A stretch of 64,000 nt of DNA from Ipomoea triloba. Lineage: Eukaryota; Streptophyta; Magnoliopsida; Solanales; Convolvulaceae. The notes beneath the pieces are model-generated. The model saw only the letters and a list, made by a program, of their open reading frames with translations. It made no database searches and was not told the DNA's origin. How positions within the stretch are numbered: position 1 is the first letter of the stretch; every line of letters begins with the position of its first letter. The position numbers and the translations under genes were made by a program. The stretch is from the NCBI RefSeq assembly GCF_003576645.1, contig NC_044920.1, forward strand, positions 4,607,100 to 4,671,099, in the 5' to 3' direction. Shown here one piece after another: positions 23,501-34,042 of this stretch.

Positions 23501-24895
23501 TAACCATTTATAACCAAAATTCAAATAACTATATATATAAAAACAAAATCCTCACTTTAAGCTTCCCACCCAAAACAGTGCTACAATATTTAGGATGCGA
23601 TTATTTCCTATTTTCCTATTCGTTGTACAATTCTACATTACAATTCCTATCGTACTACAATTCTATATTACAATTCCTNAATAATAATATCTATTAATTA
23701 CATTAAGTATAATGCACATATTAATCTATAATTAAAATTAAAATTAGTTAATTATTTAATTATTAATTATTAATCTATATCAATAATAAAATATTATAAA
23801 CAACCTAATAATAATAATAATATCTATTAATTACATTAAGTATAATGCACATATATGTATTAATCTATAATAAAANCTATTTTCCTTTTCGTTGTACAAT
23901 TCTACATTACAATTCCTATCGTACTACAATTCTATATTACAATTCCTATCGTACTACAATTCTACATTACAATTCATATCATACTACAATTCTATCGTAA
24001 AAAGATACAACCTTATATAAATCCCTAATCCTATACTACGAACTTTAAAAGAGAAACGCATTGCAATTATTCAGAACCTCCCCACTATCAAATCTGCAAA
24101 TTCTGTTGATGCGCTTGTTTTCTTTCAATTCTACAAATCGAAAACAATTTTCTTCTTTCACTAATGGAGTCTGTTTTTGTCTCTGCTTTCGANAAAATTC
24201 AAATGGTAATAAAAGAAAAATAAAAAAGAATTCCGAATAAGGATGCCTAATAAAATACAATTTATTGTATTTTAATTTCTAACCATTTATAACCAAAATT
24301 CAAATGGTAATAAAAGAAAAATAAAAAAAAATCAAACCTCTTGCCATTTGTTTGTAAATATAATTTTAATGCTGATATCACGTCAACTTAATTAGGGTGA
24401 AGGGATTGAAATTATGTTACAGTCCTTACGGAGTAATTTTATTATATGTATTAATTAAAATTAAATGTAATTAATTAATTATTAATTATTAATCTATATC
24501 TATAATAAAATACAAATTTATTATAAACAACATAATAATAATAATAATAATATCTATTAATTACATTAAGTATAATGCACATAGTAATCTATAATAAAAT
24601 ATAAAATATAAATTTTTTGTATTTTAATTTCTGACCATTTATAACCAAAATTCAAATGATAATATCCTACTAACGTGGTCAAACTTATTCCATTTTATTC
24701 ATATGCAATATTATTAATATGCGATATTATTGGAGATGAAAATTAAATCAAGAATAAGATATCATTGGAATTGAAAATTATAGAACAATATCTATTAATT
24801 ACATTAAGTATAATGCACATATATGTATTCATCTATAATAAAATACAAATTTATTGTATTTTAATTTCTAACCATTTATAACCAAAATTCAAATA
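20560..24895. repeat. Large tandem/nested repeat array, units about 0.45-0.7 kb, with assembly joins
   Basis: The same blocks recur in the same order: a TATCTATTAATTACATTAAG block, paired ACCATTTATAACC...TTCAAATGGTAA blocks, CTCTTGCCATTTGTTTGTAA, and TCCTTACGGAGTAATTTTA. Equivalent points fall at about 20662, 21118, 21820, 22480, 23150, 23475, 24258 and 24840, giving steps of about 456, 702 and 660 bp in the unbroken part. Single Ns at 23258, 23679, 23876 and 24193 interrupt the units, so the copy number is uncertain. It is probably amplified Helitron internal DNA or a young satellite. No gene is seen. Confidence 0.85.
23258..23258. other. Assembly join (single N) in the array
   Basis: The N breaks a unit after GATAAGGAAGCCTA and resumes in a different part of the unit. 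Similar joins occur at 23679, 23876 and 24193. The array is probably collapsed or misjoined here. Confidence 0.8.
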
Positions 24896-25158
24896 AGACT
24901 ATATATAAAAACAAAATCCTCACTTTAAGCTTCCCGCCCAAAACAGTCCTACAATATTTAGGATGCGATTATTTCCTATTTTCCTATTCGTTGTACAATT
25001 CTACATTACAATTCCTATCGTACTACAATTCTATATTACAATTCCTATCGTACTACAATTCTACATTACAATTCCTATCATACTACAATTCTATCGTAAA
25101 AAGATACAACCTTATATAAATCCCTAATCCTATACTACGAACTTTAAAAGAGAAACGC
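24896..25158 (+). repeat. Helitron-like start and 29-bp-type repeats before the RPA-like ORF
   Basis: CTATATATAAAAACAAAATC with TTCCCGCCCAAAAC at 24899 repeats a block at 23530. Alternating ACAATTCCTATCGTACTAC and ACAATTCTATATT-type repeats follow. The tract leads into CTTATATAAATCCC, a possible TATA region for the ORF at 25614. It is probably another Helitron 5' end, but no clean TC terminus is seen. Confidence 0.5.
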
Positions 25159-25686
25159 AGTGCAATTATTCAGAACCTCCCCACTATCAAATCTGCAAAT
25201 TCTGTTGATGCGCCTGTTTTCTTTCAATTCTACAAATCGAAAACAATTTTCTTCTTTCACTAATGGAGTCTGTTTTTGTCTCTGCTTTCGACCTATCCCC
25301 CAAGACGAAGAAAAGTTGTATAAGGCTTCGACGCGGTGCAATTATTCAGAACCTCCCCACTATCAAATCTGCAAATTCTGTTGTTGCGCATGTTTTCTTT
25401 CAATTATACAAATCGAAAACAATTTTCTTCTTTCACTAATGGAGTCTGTTTTTGTCTCTGCTTTCGACCTATCCCCCAAGACGAAGAAAAGTTGTATAAG
25501 GCTTCGACGGAGTGCAATTATTCAGAACCTCCCCACTATCAAATCTGCAAATTCTGTTGTTGCGCATGTTTACTTTCAATTATACAAATCGAAAACAATT
25601 TTCTTCTTTCACTAATGGAGTCTGTTTTTGTCTCTGCTTTCGACCTATCCCCCAAGACGAAGAAAAGTTGTATAAGGCTTCGATTG
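25159..25686 (+). repeat. Triplicated 176-bp unit holding an ORF start
   Basis: Three near-identical 176-bp units begin at about 25159, 25335 and 25511. Each has GTGCAATTATTCAGAACCTC, then ATGGAGTCTGTTTTTGTCTC and GAAAAGTTGTATAAGGCTTC. Each unit therefore holds a leader, an ATG and about 24 codons of the RPA-like ORF. Only the third runs on into further coding sequence. A fourth copy (about 24054-24192) ends at the N at 24193. Confidence 0.9.
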
Positions 25687-25767
25687 ATTCGTTGTTATTT
25701 GTCCTGGGAATATCAACGTTCCGCAGTCAACCAACAGACACTGGAGTGCCTACTCCATGACTCCCAG
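25614..25767 (+). pseudogene. RPA-like (OB-fold) first exon, Helitron-associated
   Basis: ATG at 25614 opens MESVFVSAFDLSPKTKKSCI, then RLRLIRCYLSWEYQRSAVN and ends LECLLHDSQ at a donor (CAG|GTAATG, 25768). The LSPKT and C-I-R-L-R-x-I-R pattern fits the first OB domain of RPA70-like proteins in plant mobile elements. It resembles the start of the ORF at 19249, which ends its first exon at the same place (VVHDFE|). No further exon is found downstream, so this is a fragment. Confidence 0.5.
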
Positions 25768-26047
25768 GTAATGTTTCCAAACAGCTTGATTTTGTAATAC
25801 CATTCCTACAAAAGAAAAAACAGCATAGAGTAATGATAACTATACTTATTAACAATTTTAGTATTTGGTATTACAAATTAATATATAATTTACATAATAA
25901 TTAAATATAGAAAGCTCGATTATATTATAAATTCAATAATTTTGTAAAAAAATGTAGTGTTATTACTTTATTTGATGGTATAGTTAGTGCAATGAAAAGA
26001 ACATGTGATATACTAAGCATATGTTGGTATGGGATCATTCCAAAACA
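25768..26047. other. AT-rich non-coding stretch
   Basis: Nothing recognisable between the RPA-like exon and the next Helitron start. No continuation of the OB-fold ORF is seen. Confidence 0.5.
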
Positions 26048-26990
26048 TCTATACTATATATAAAAGTAATATCCTCCTATTTCATTTTTTCGCTCAAATT
26101 TTTGTAGTCAATTAATTAAATATTTTATTGGTGAAATAATTAATAAAGCTTATTTGGTAAGAAAATGCAAAATGAAAATGAACTAATATCTATTAATTGG
26201 TAATATTACTTCTATATTCACGTATCAATACTATTAATAAAAGTAAAATCCTCCCTTTCAACTTTCGCACACAAAATAATATTATTAATTAATTGGTAAA
26301 AAAATTAATAATGTTTAATTGGTAACAAAACTTTATTTACCAAATTCTCATAATAATTAAACCATTATAATTGTGAGAATAATGAAAACAAAATCTGCGT
26401 AATTTTATAAGAAAAAATAATTTATTAATTATTATTTACACCAATAATAATAATTCAACTAATTATCTATACTTCTATATATATACTACTATTAATAAAA
26501 ATAAAATCATTCTTTGTGAAATCTCCACCCAAACAATAGTAATAGTAAAGATAAAATGGAAAAGAAAATTGATTTTACTAATTGATTGAAAATATAAGAA
26601 GATCCTAGAAAAAGGAAACATAAATTAGGAAAATTGGAAAAAGGGAAAAGGATATTACTAATTGACTAAAAATTATTTTAAAACATTAAAAAATTAATTA
26701 CACTTTTCTTTTGAAAACTTTAAATTATTTAAATTTAAAAAAATTAACTAAACATGGGTTGTTAGATTTTTAAGATAATTGTTGACAAACAAGTCATATA
26801 TTATTCAATTAATAGAGTAATACTTTTGCACTAATCTTATAATCAAATAAATGTATACGTTCAATATTAGAATTTTTTATAATTTCAATCTTTATTTTTA
26901 TTATCTAAATATATAATTGTATGTCGATCCAAATATTCTTAAAATATTATAACAAATCCATTCCGTGCAACGCACGGGCAAAAATACTAG
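26048..26990 (+). mobile_element. Short non-autonomous Helitron (copy 1)
   Basis: Starts A|TCTATACTATATATAAAAGT and ends with the hairpin CCGTGCAACGCACGG, then GCAAAAATACTAG|T. A host A before TC, a GC hairpin about 12 bp from CTAG and a host T after it are the hallmarks of Helitrons. The second copy at 54159-55141 matches it through most of its length. Two more start-like blocks inside (near 26227 and 26470, ATACTATTAATAAAAGTAAA-type) suggest nested ends. No coding capacity. Confidence 0.88.
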
Positions 26991-27080
26991 TTATGTTATA
27001 ATAATATTATAGAATACCATACATAATATTAACAATTATGTTATAATAATATTATAGAATACCATACATAATATTAACAA
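26991..27080. repeat. 45-bp direct duplication after the Helitron
   Basis: Two identical 45-bp copies (26991-27035 and 27036-27080) start TTATGTTATAATAATATTAT. The first base is the host T that flanks the Helitron end. Confidence 0.85.
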
Positions 27081-27419
27081 TTATGTTATTACCTAATTAA
27101 TGTCTTTTTCTACACGTTATTATATTATTATGTTATTACATTAATACGTGAATATAGAAAAATATTTTTACAATACTGACAAATATAATTGGTTCATTTT
27201 ATTTATAATAGTAGGCACAATATTTTTATATAATTAGAAAAATTTTCAACAAGTTGATTGTTGAATAAGATCATCCTAAGACTATTTTTTATCCCGGCTA
27301 ATCTCTCTCACTTTCTAAAATGGGTCCACTCCCACATTTATCAATTTTGTAAATTCTATACTATTCGTTTACATGCCTGCAAATATTTCTTACTTTAAAA
27401 AATGAGTCATACTTTCGTG

Positions 27420-27467
<48 letters not shown>

Positions 27468-27807
27468 GAAATAAAAAAAAAGATTTTACAACAACTTTTG
27501 CTGCCTTAGACAACTTTTTGTTAACAAAATTAAACTACATAAAGGCGGCCGAATGACCGCCTTTTATGTACTTAGCAAGTTTGCTATTCTAGCAAGCTTG
27601 CTATACACTTATTATAATTTTTCAAAAAAAAAAATCATGTGACATATCAAATCATCTTACAAATGTCAAATGGGTACAATTACTGTGATAACGTTAGAGC
27701 TATCACCATCAGTGGTGATTGAGAAAATAATGTCATAATTTTAGCGGCATGCCAAGAGAGAGAATAGGAGAGAGAGTGAAATGGATTCATCTCAAATGAA
27801 GGTGCAT
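27081..27807. other. AT-rich intergenic DNA with an (AAT)n microsatellite
   Basis: Contains (AAT)n at about 27432-27468 and GGCGGCCGAATGACCGCC, a short palindrome near 27545. Repeated GCAAGTTTGCT/GCAAGCTTGCT motifs occur near 27577-27605. No gene. Confidence 0.6.
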
Positions 27808-27900
27808 AGGACCTCCCCTACAGTATCGTCACCGCAGTAGAGTTTAACCACCAAGTTCGGAATGTATTGGTGTGGTTCCTCTACGCCTAGGTCACTAGAA
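27808..27900 (-). pseudogene. rrn5: Nuclear copy of plastid 5S rRNA (rrn5), truncated
   Basis: The minus strand reads CCTAGGCGTAGAGGAACCAC, then CCGAACTTGGTGGTTAAACT and GATACTGTAGGGGAGGTCCT, which is plastid 5S rRNA. The last 28 or so bases of the gene are missing at 27808, where unrelated DNA starts. A few base changes show decay. It lies downstream of rrn4.5 in the normal plastid order. It is part of a nuclear plastid insertion and is not expected to function. Confidence 0.92.
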
Positions 27901-28010
27901 GATCGAATCATGAACGAAAAAAAGGCATAAGAGAAAAGCATATTGGCTAGTGATTGTGAGGCACAAATTCTTGTCAAAGAGTTGAACAATGAAAATAGAT
28001 GACGAGTTCC
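27901..28010 (-). other. Plastid rrn4.5-rrn5 spacer
   Basis: Joins the two plastid rRNA relics and contains TTCATTGTTCAACTCTTTGA on the minus strand, as in plastid spacers. It confirms one continuous organelle-derived piece. Confidence 0.75.
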
Positions 28011-28113
28011 GTTCAAGTCTACCGGTCTGTTAGGATGTCTCAGCTGGATACATCACTGCACTTCCACTTGACACCTATCGTAATGATAAACGGCTCGTCT
28101 CGCCGTGACCTTC
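28011..28113 (-). pseudogene. rrn4.5: Nuclear copy of plastid 4.5S rRNA (rrn4.5), full length
   Basis: 103 bases on the minus strand, from GAAGGTCACGGCGAGACGAG to ACAGACCGGTAGACTTGAAC. This is the length of plastid 4.5S rRNA. At least two substitutions are seen in the stretch GTATCCAGCTGAGACATCC. Upstream TTTGAGAATTCAAGA fits the 23S-4.5S spacer. Plastid-to-nucleus transfer is common in plants, and nuclear copies decay. Confidence 0.92.
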
Positions 28114-28189
28114 TCTTGAATTCTCAAAAAAAAAAAAAGAACTTCTGTCGCTCCATCCCCGCAGGGGTAGAAAATAGTATTTTTTGACA

Positions 28190-28948
28190 AATTTATTCAA
28201 GGCCCATGGCTGTTGTGCGCGTTCTGCACACAACAGGCGCGCCTGACAACTTTATTTTTAAAATTTATTTTATTTATTTTTCCTCCCTTCATTTTCTCTT
28301 TCTTAATTACACTTACAAAAACTCCTTAAAAAATTAAATACGAAAAGTCTCCATTGATAAGGATGATTTTAGGCTAAGAATTCAAATGAGTACCAAATGG
28401 TCAATCATAGGGAAAGCCCATTAGAGCATCCTTATTAGTAGAGATATTTCGCGGTTATTGATGAGTTTTTATAAGTGTGATTAGGAAAGAGAAAATAGGA
28501 TGAGAGAAAAAAAAATAAAACAAATCAAATTTTTTTATTATAAAAAAATGATAAATAATTGAAGTTGTCAGCAGCAACAGACATTGAGAGAAGAAAAAGA
28601 GAACCAAAAAAAATGAAAGCTTCATTGTGTAATTATCAGTTTTGGGTGCCACAATAATCTCATATATTGCAGGAGAATTATTTCCACTCATTTTTACATT
28701 CACATCAAGTTCATTGAATCATTCTGAAGTTTATTTACTGACATTATCTCGTCATTCTCCACGTGGAGATGCTCTTTAAGACAAGTAGCTAATCCTCTCA
28801 AGTCTCATCACAATTCACATATGACATACCAACACAAAAGGAGAAGAAAAAACGCACACGCAAAGCCACAAAGGTGAGTGAACTGAAAAAAAAAATAGAA
28901 AAAAAAAATCTAACAGTGTAAAAAGTGCGCCGGCAGACCAGCCTACAA
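28190..28948. repeat. Inverted-repeat (MITE-like) DNA upstream of the seven-exon gene
   Basis: A small hairpin, CTGTTGTG...CACAACAG, lies at about 28213-28240. Sequence at 28280-28370 is the inverse of 28430-28505 (TCATTTTCTCTTTC and GAAAGAGAAAATAGGATGA). GAGCATCCTTATTAGTAGAG near 28433 and CTCCACGTGGAGATGCTC near 28757 look like MITE ends of the common GAGCATC type. The promoter of the next gene must lie here or just after, but no clear TATA box was found. Confidence 0.5.
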
Positions 28949-31900
28949 ATGGCCAAGCTTTCTCCACGTGGCGTCTCTCTCCTGCGATCTTTCTCCTCCT
29001 TCCTCTGCGCTCCTCCAGCTACTTCGCCATTGCTTCACACCAACAAGCTCAATATATTCTTCTCCTATACCACCATGGACAAAACCCCACAAGGTTCACA
29101 AATTCCCCTCTCTCTTTCTCCTTTCCTCAAAAAGTTTTCATCTTTTTACCCTTTTCTGTCAAGGAGTGATAGATGGGTGTTAATGTAAAGGGTCTGTTTG
29201 TGATTTTGTGTTTTGGGTCTGTCTTTGCTCAAGATTCTTCTTCTTCTTCTTCAGAATCCATAAAGGATCAGCTCAGAGAAGGGTACAACAAGGAAACCAG
29301 CGAGTACAATGCTTCAGACAATATACTCCCTCACATTTTCAATATGTAAGTTTTCTTTCATAATTTTTGAGAATGAATTGGATTGTTCTCCCTTATTGTC
29401 TGCTGTGTTACTTTAGAATGTTATATAAATGCTGTTGATGACGAATGAAAAAGGCCCCCCAATGTATTTGTTGGAAATTTTAGCAAAATTTGGTGTTTTG
29501 AGTTTGTCATTTTGTACTTTGTAGTGGGGTCCACGTCCAATTTGGATCAAGCCGAAGTGGATTCGGAATACGAAGATATTGATAAATTGTAGCCTCAATT
29601 TGGATAATGGGTGAACTAAGTGAGAATGAACTTGAAAAGTTGTCAAAAAATCAAAATTAACCCGAAAAAGTATCAATTTTTGAGAAAATTAGAAAGCAAA
29701 ATGTAGAACAAAAAGCTTTTAGTCTACTTCCTAAATTAGAAAACGAGGAATACCTATCTATCTCAACCACGGTCTATTTACTCTCATCAGCATTTACCTA
29801 TCTACCACTATAATACACATTTGACATTTGCAAGGTGAGGCTGAAAAGATTGCAAATGTCTAGTGGCCTGGAATTTAAATAATTAGAAAGTTCTCGCCCC
29901 TCTTAGGTGAAGATTGATATTGGAGATCAGTTTAGCAAGGGAATGAACATATGCATTCTCTGCATTTAGGCATGCCAGACCAAAGTTCAACTAATTAAGA
30001 TTAAATGCAACATATGGGGTGTGGATGGATGAGATGGTACTGGCCTCGGGTCTACTTGACATGAACATGATTAGTCTCTAAATTAGACATTTAGACCAAA
30101 CACCAACACTATTTCGTTAATGGTCAGGGGTTCAATTCCCACCAAAAACAATGCTCCATACTTGTCAATTTAGCCCCCATTATTTTTGAGTTCATTATAG
30201 TTATTTATTGTAATTAAGGATATTAATCATATAATCATTTAATTAAGTTCATTCATTGATTTATCATGAGAATTTCAATTCCATGGTTGGAGGGAATTGC
30301 AATTCCCTCTAACCAAACAATGGAATTTTGGTTGCTGTGGAATTGCAATTCATGTGTACCAAACGCCCCATGAATGAACTTGAAAAGTTGTCCAAAAATT
30401 GAGATTAACCCGAAAAAGTTTCAATATTGAGAAAATTGGAAAGGAAAATACAGAAAACAAATGTTTTAGTCTACTTCCTAAATTACAAAACGAGGAATAC
30501 CTATCTATCAACCATGTCGATTTACTCTCACCAGCATCTACCTACCTACATGCCTCTACAACCACCTACTTACCTACCTAGTTACCCCTACTAATATCAC
30601 TGCTATCATATATCTATCTTCATTGCCATTACCACTATCGCTACCTAATTACATACCTCATGCCCATACTCCACCTTCCTATATCACTATTACTTGTCTA
30701 CCTACCTACTTCCACTAGACCTAGCATTATTCTATTATCACTTGGCACTTGCATTAATAATTTTTATGAAAAAATCAATCGGATTTCAACTAATCTTAAT
30801 TTTGATAAATTGGGAAGTATTTGAACTTGAACATTGTTTTATATTTCTCCGATAGAATATGGAGACTAGAATAATTTTGGAGAATTAGAAATAGAAAAAG
30901 GAACATGCATTTTCAGTAACCAAATAAGCCTTGAGCTTTTTTGGTAAAATTTGCTTGTGTGGGATGGACTGGGAGTGTGTTTCCTTACAGTTACTAACAT
31001 GTCTTGTTGCTCTTAATAAACATGGAATTCAGAGGTTCAAGCATGTTTAGTGAATAGAAAACTTTCCAATTTCCCAAAAAAATGGAAATTCTGTTCAAGT
31101 TTAAAGGCCCGGTTTTGTTTCACTTTTGGGTAATGGAAACTATTTTTCCAACTTTTCTACTAAAAGTTGGAAAATTGAGTAGTTTTCTATTTAGAAAATA
31201 AGTTGGAACACACAGGTTTAGTGTTCACCCATGTTTTCCACTTTGGAGAAGTGTTTTCCATTTGAGTAAGTTATATTGTAATTTGTAAACTTGTACATCC
31301 TTTCATTCCCCAATATTTTATATTTGCTTGGGCAAAAGAGTATTACTTCTCTATTCAGATTAATGTCTAAGCTTAGGTCATTCTTTTCTGAGCTTTTGTA
31401 AAATGTTATTTCCGAATTATGAGTGTTTTGGATAAGCAGATAAGGTTGGAGGCCAAAGTCATTCAACTGGGCTATAATGCACATGGGTCAAACCACACTA
31501 AAAAAAATTGAATCCAATCAATTAGTTAATCTAACTCATGGCCTTATAAATTCATATGTTTTCTCTTATAATTTTAATATGGGACTCTTAACAGTTGCCT
31601 TTTCTAATCTGCTAAAATTGATTTCAGCTATGCATCACGTGCAACACCTCAAGATTTTGAAATTTATGCTCCTGATGCAACCTTTGAAGATCCTCTTATG
31701 TGTGCACATGGGTACGTTGACTGTAAATACGTACTAGCTCTGTCCTAAATAACTACGGTCCTATGAATAGATGTATTCTTGTAATGTTTTGTGAATGAGG
31801 GTGGAAATACAAGTTTCATAACGCGCGTACACTGTTCTTAAGATATACTCCCTCCGTTCTATTTTGTGTCTGGTTCGATTAACAGGCTTGGCTGAAATTA

Positions 31901-33483
31901 TTTTTAATTCAATTTGCATAGTACTAAATTTAGTAGTTATGAACAGATACTGCATTGTAATAGAGTCAGTAGTACTCAACAAATTTAGTATTAGTATATA
32001 AAATTTATATATTTAGAAAGTACATTAAAAGTACTATTAAACACACAAAAAAGTTAAATTTTAAAATAATTAAAAGATACTAAAGAAAATAAGCAAAGAA
32101 AAAAGCGCCGGTTTAACTAATGAATAATAAGCATGATAGGTAAAATAGGACAGAGGGAGTATGTTTTAGTAATCACAAAAGATTAAATTTGAGAGATAGG
32201 GATGGTCTATCCTTAGGAAGCAAATTACAATATATAGCAATCCTCTTACATTATCTATGTGATTACATTTTAGTTGTATAATACTAATTGGATACCCATG
32301 CTCAAATAAACTTGTTTTTTTGGGGTAAAGGGAATTCAATACTATATTGTACTTCCTCTATCCTATTTTATCTGTCCTACTCACTACCCATTAGTCATTT
32401 TCTTATAATTTTTAAATTTGATTTTTTGTGTTCAATAGTACTTTTAATGTAGTTTCTAAATATATAAATTTTACATACTAATTCTAAACTTAATATTATG
32501 AAAAATCAAATTGTAAATAATTCCAGTCAAGCCTCGTTTCCGACACATAAAAATGGGACGGAGGGAGTATTTATTTCTTAGTCATTTATTCATAGCAGCT
32601 GCAGTACTTTCTGATTCTCCTCTGCCAATCATATATGCTTTCAAATCTCGTTCCAGTTGCAGGAATATTGAATTATACGTACTGCTCATTTTGCAGGGTA
32701 AGCCAAATCAAATCCGCATTCTATTCACTTGGCAAGGTATAATCAGTTTTCCACCCTCCCTATCTATTCTTGCTTGACAAAGTGGTGACCCCATATTCAT
32801 ATATGAATTATATTACACACGAATTGAATTGTCGAAGCTAGGATATGATAATGAAAGTTGTTAACAATAACATGTAAGTTTATAAGGAATTCCATAATGT
32901 ACATGTGTAGAATAATTATTCTCTCTTTCCAAATATTTCAGATTTTCAGTGAATCAAGAATTGTTGAATATAGCTTGACAGAAAATGAGATATCTCCTGG
33001 AAAGAAAGAGGTCCAGAATTGCTATCCCTCGCCCCCTTTAGCTTTCTTCAATCTGGTTATCTTAAAACGTTCGTGTCTGAAATTTCTCGAGCATTATGTT
33101 TCAGATACTAATTGATAACAAGCAATACTACAAGTTCATGGGTAGAGACATCAATATGGTATCGCTCATCAAGTTGTACACTGATGGAGGAAAGGTTGTT
33201 CGCCATGAAGATTGGTATACGCCTCCTCGATCTACTTTAATTTTATGACTAATCTTTTAGTACGTAGCTGCTGCATTAAAATTAAAACCATATCTTAACT
33301 TGAAGGTGAGGTTCTAATACTAATATGCGGTTCATCTTTAATTTTCTCCTTTTAGTCAGAAAATTTTGTATGGTAACATACAATTTCTGCATTTTCATGG
33401 GTAAATGGAATGATCAAACTGTGGTACAACCCCTAACATGATTGGTTACAGTGTTGACAGATATATACAAAATTCAGAATCTG

Positions 33484-33523
<40 letters not shown>

Positions 33524-34042
33524 TTATATTTCTTTCTCCGAGTTAATACTGGCTAGGGTCCTCCGAGTATAGTGGCACCGACACGTTTTAGTCCTAAACT
33601 TTCAATGTCCTCCAACTTTTCAAATTTAACCCGCTGTGGTCCTTCCTTTAGTTTAAGTAAGGGCAAAGTTAGGACCAGGCGGGTTAAAAATTTAAAATTT
33701 GAAAGGTCATGAGTGGTTAACTTGAAAGTTGAATTGAAGGTCCATAGATGGTTAAATTTTAAAGTTGAAGTACCATTAAATTGAAAGTTTAGAACTAAAC
33801 GTGGCACTGTCACTATACTCGGAGGACTCGAGTTGGTATTAATTCTTCTTCTCCATTTCCCACCATATATGTATAACAAGAAGTTAAACCTATGCAGTTG
33901 GGATAAGAAACCACTCCGGAACCAGAACACGGTGACGCTACCACTTGTTGGGAGGATGTTCGAGCTCTCGCGTAGAGCCTCGATGCTGGCAACTCATGCA
34001 GTGATGGGGTTTGGAAGGGATCCACCAAATCCTGTCATGTAA
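28949..34042 (+). CDS. Seven-exon conserved plant protein, DUF2358/NTF2-like type
   Basis: Exons: 28949-29093, 29234-29345, 31628-31711, 32697-32736, 32942-33010, 33105-33214, 33898-34042. Together they give 705 nt, 234 residues, with no stop. All six introns are GT-AG and phases match at every junction. The product starts MAKLSPRGVSLLRSFSSFLC, a Ser/Arg-rich, probably organelle-targeting leader, though MDKTPQ at 29075 could be the start instead. The core runs EYNASDNILPHIFNIYASRA, DFEIYAPDATFEDPLMCAHG, IKSAFYSLGKIFSESRIVEY and KFMGRDINMVSLIKLYTDGG. The end is THAVMGFGRDPPNPVM. Short proteins of this type are widely conserved in plants and have an NTF2-like fold, but no known reaction. The family name is from memory. 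Introns 2, 3 and 6 carry repeats or MITEs. Residues either side of junction 6 read HED-C-WDKK, where a tryptophan might be expected in place of the cysteine. Confidence 0.88.
29346..31627 (+). other. Intron 2 (2.3 kb) of the seven-exon gene, with an internal duplication
   Basis: About 185 bp beginning TGAACTTGAAAAGTTGTC occurs at about 29626-29810 and again, diverged, at about 30370-30560. Both copies lead into CTAC/CTAT-rich repeats. GGAATTGCAATTC-type MITE remains lie near 30265-30370. No coding sequence. Confidence 0.65.
31848..32159 (+). mobile_element. Stowaway-like MITE in intron 3, with a SINE tail inserted
   Basis: Starts CTCCCTCCGTTCTATTTTG and ends ACAGAGGGAG with TA on both sides, the hallmark of Stowaway (Tc1/mariner) MITEs. 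Within it, about 31936-31983 is foreign to other copies. That insert reads GTTATGAACAGATACTGCAT and matches the 3' end of the SINE at 57407 (minus). It is flanked by AAATTTA on both sides, as if a 5'-truncated SINE had inserted. Confidence 0.8.
32352..32567 (-). mobile_element. Stowaway-like MITE, second copy in intron 3, inverted
   Basis: CTTCCTCTATCC...GGACGGAGGGAG with TA on both sides, opposite in orientation to the copy at 31848. It is the same family and has no coding capacity. It ends about 130 bp before exon 4. Confidence 0.75.
33489..33522. repeat. TA microsatellite in intron 6
   Basis: (TA)n run within the intron before exon 7. Length is likely to vary between individuals. Confidence 0.9.
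33542..33840. mobile_element. MITE with about 30-bp terminal inverted repeats in intron 6
   Basis: The left end GGGTCCTCCGAGTATAGTG and right end CACTATACTCGGAGGAC are inverted copies, and the ends TTAATAC/GTATTAA also match. The interior is also partly self-complementary. It ends just upstream of the polypyrimidine region of exon 7's acceptor. Confidence 0.75.
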
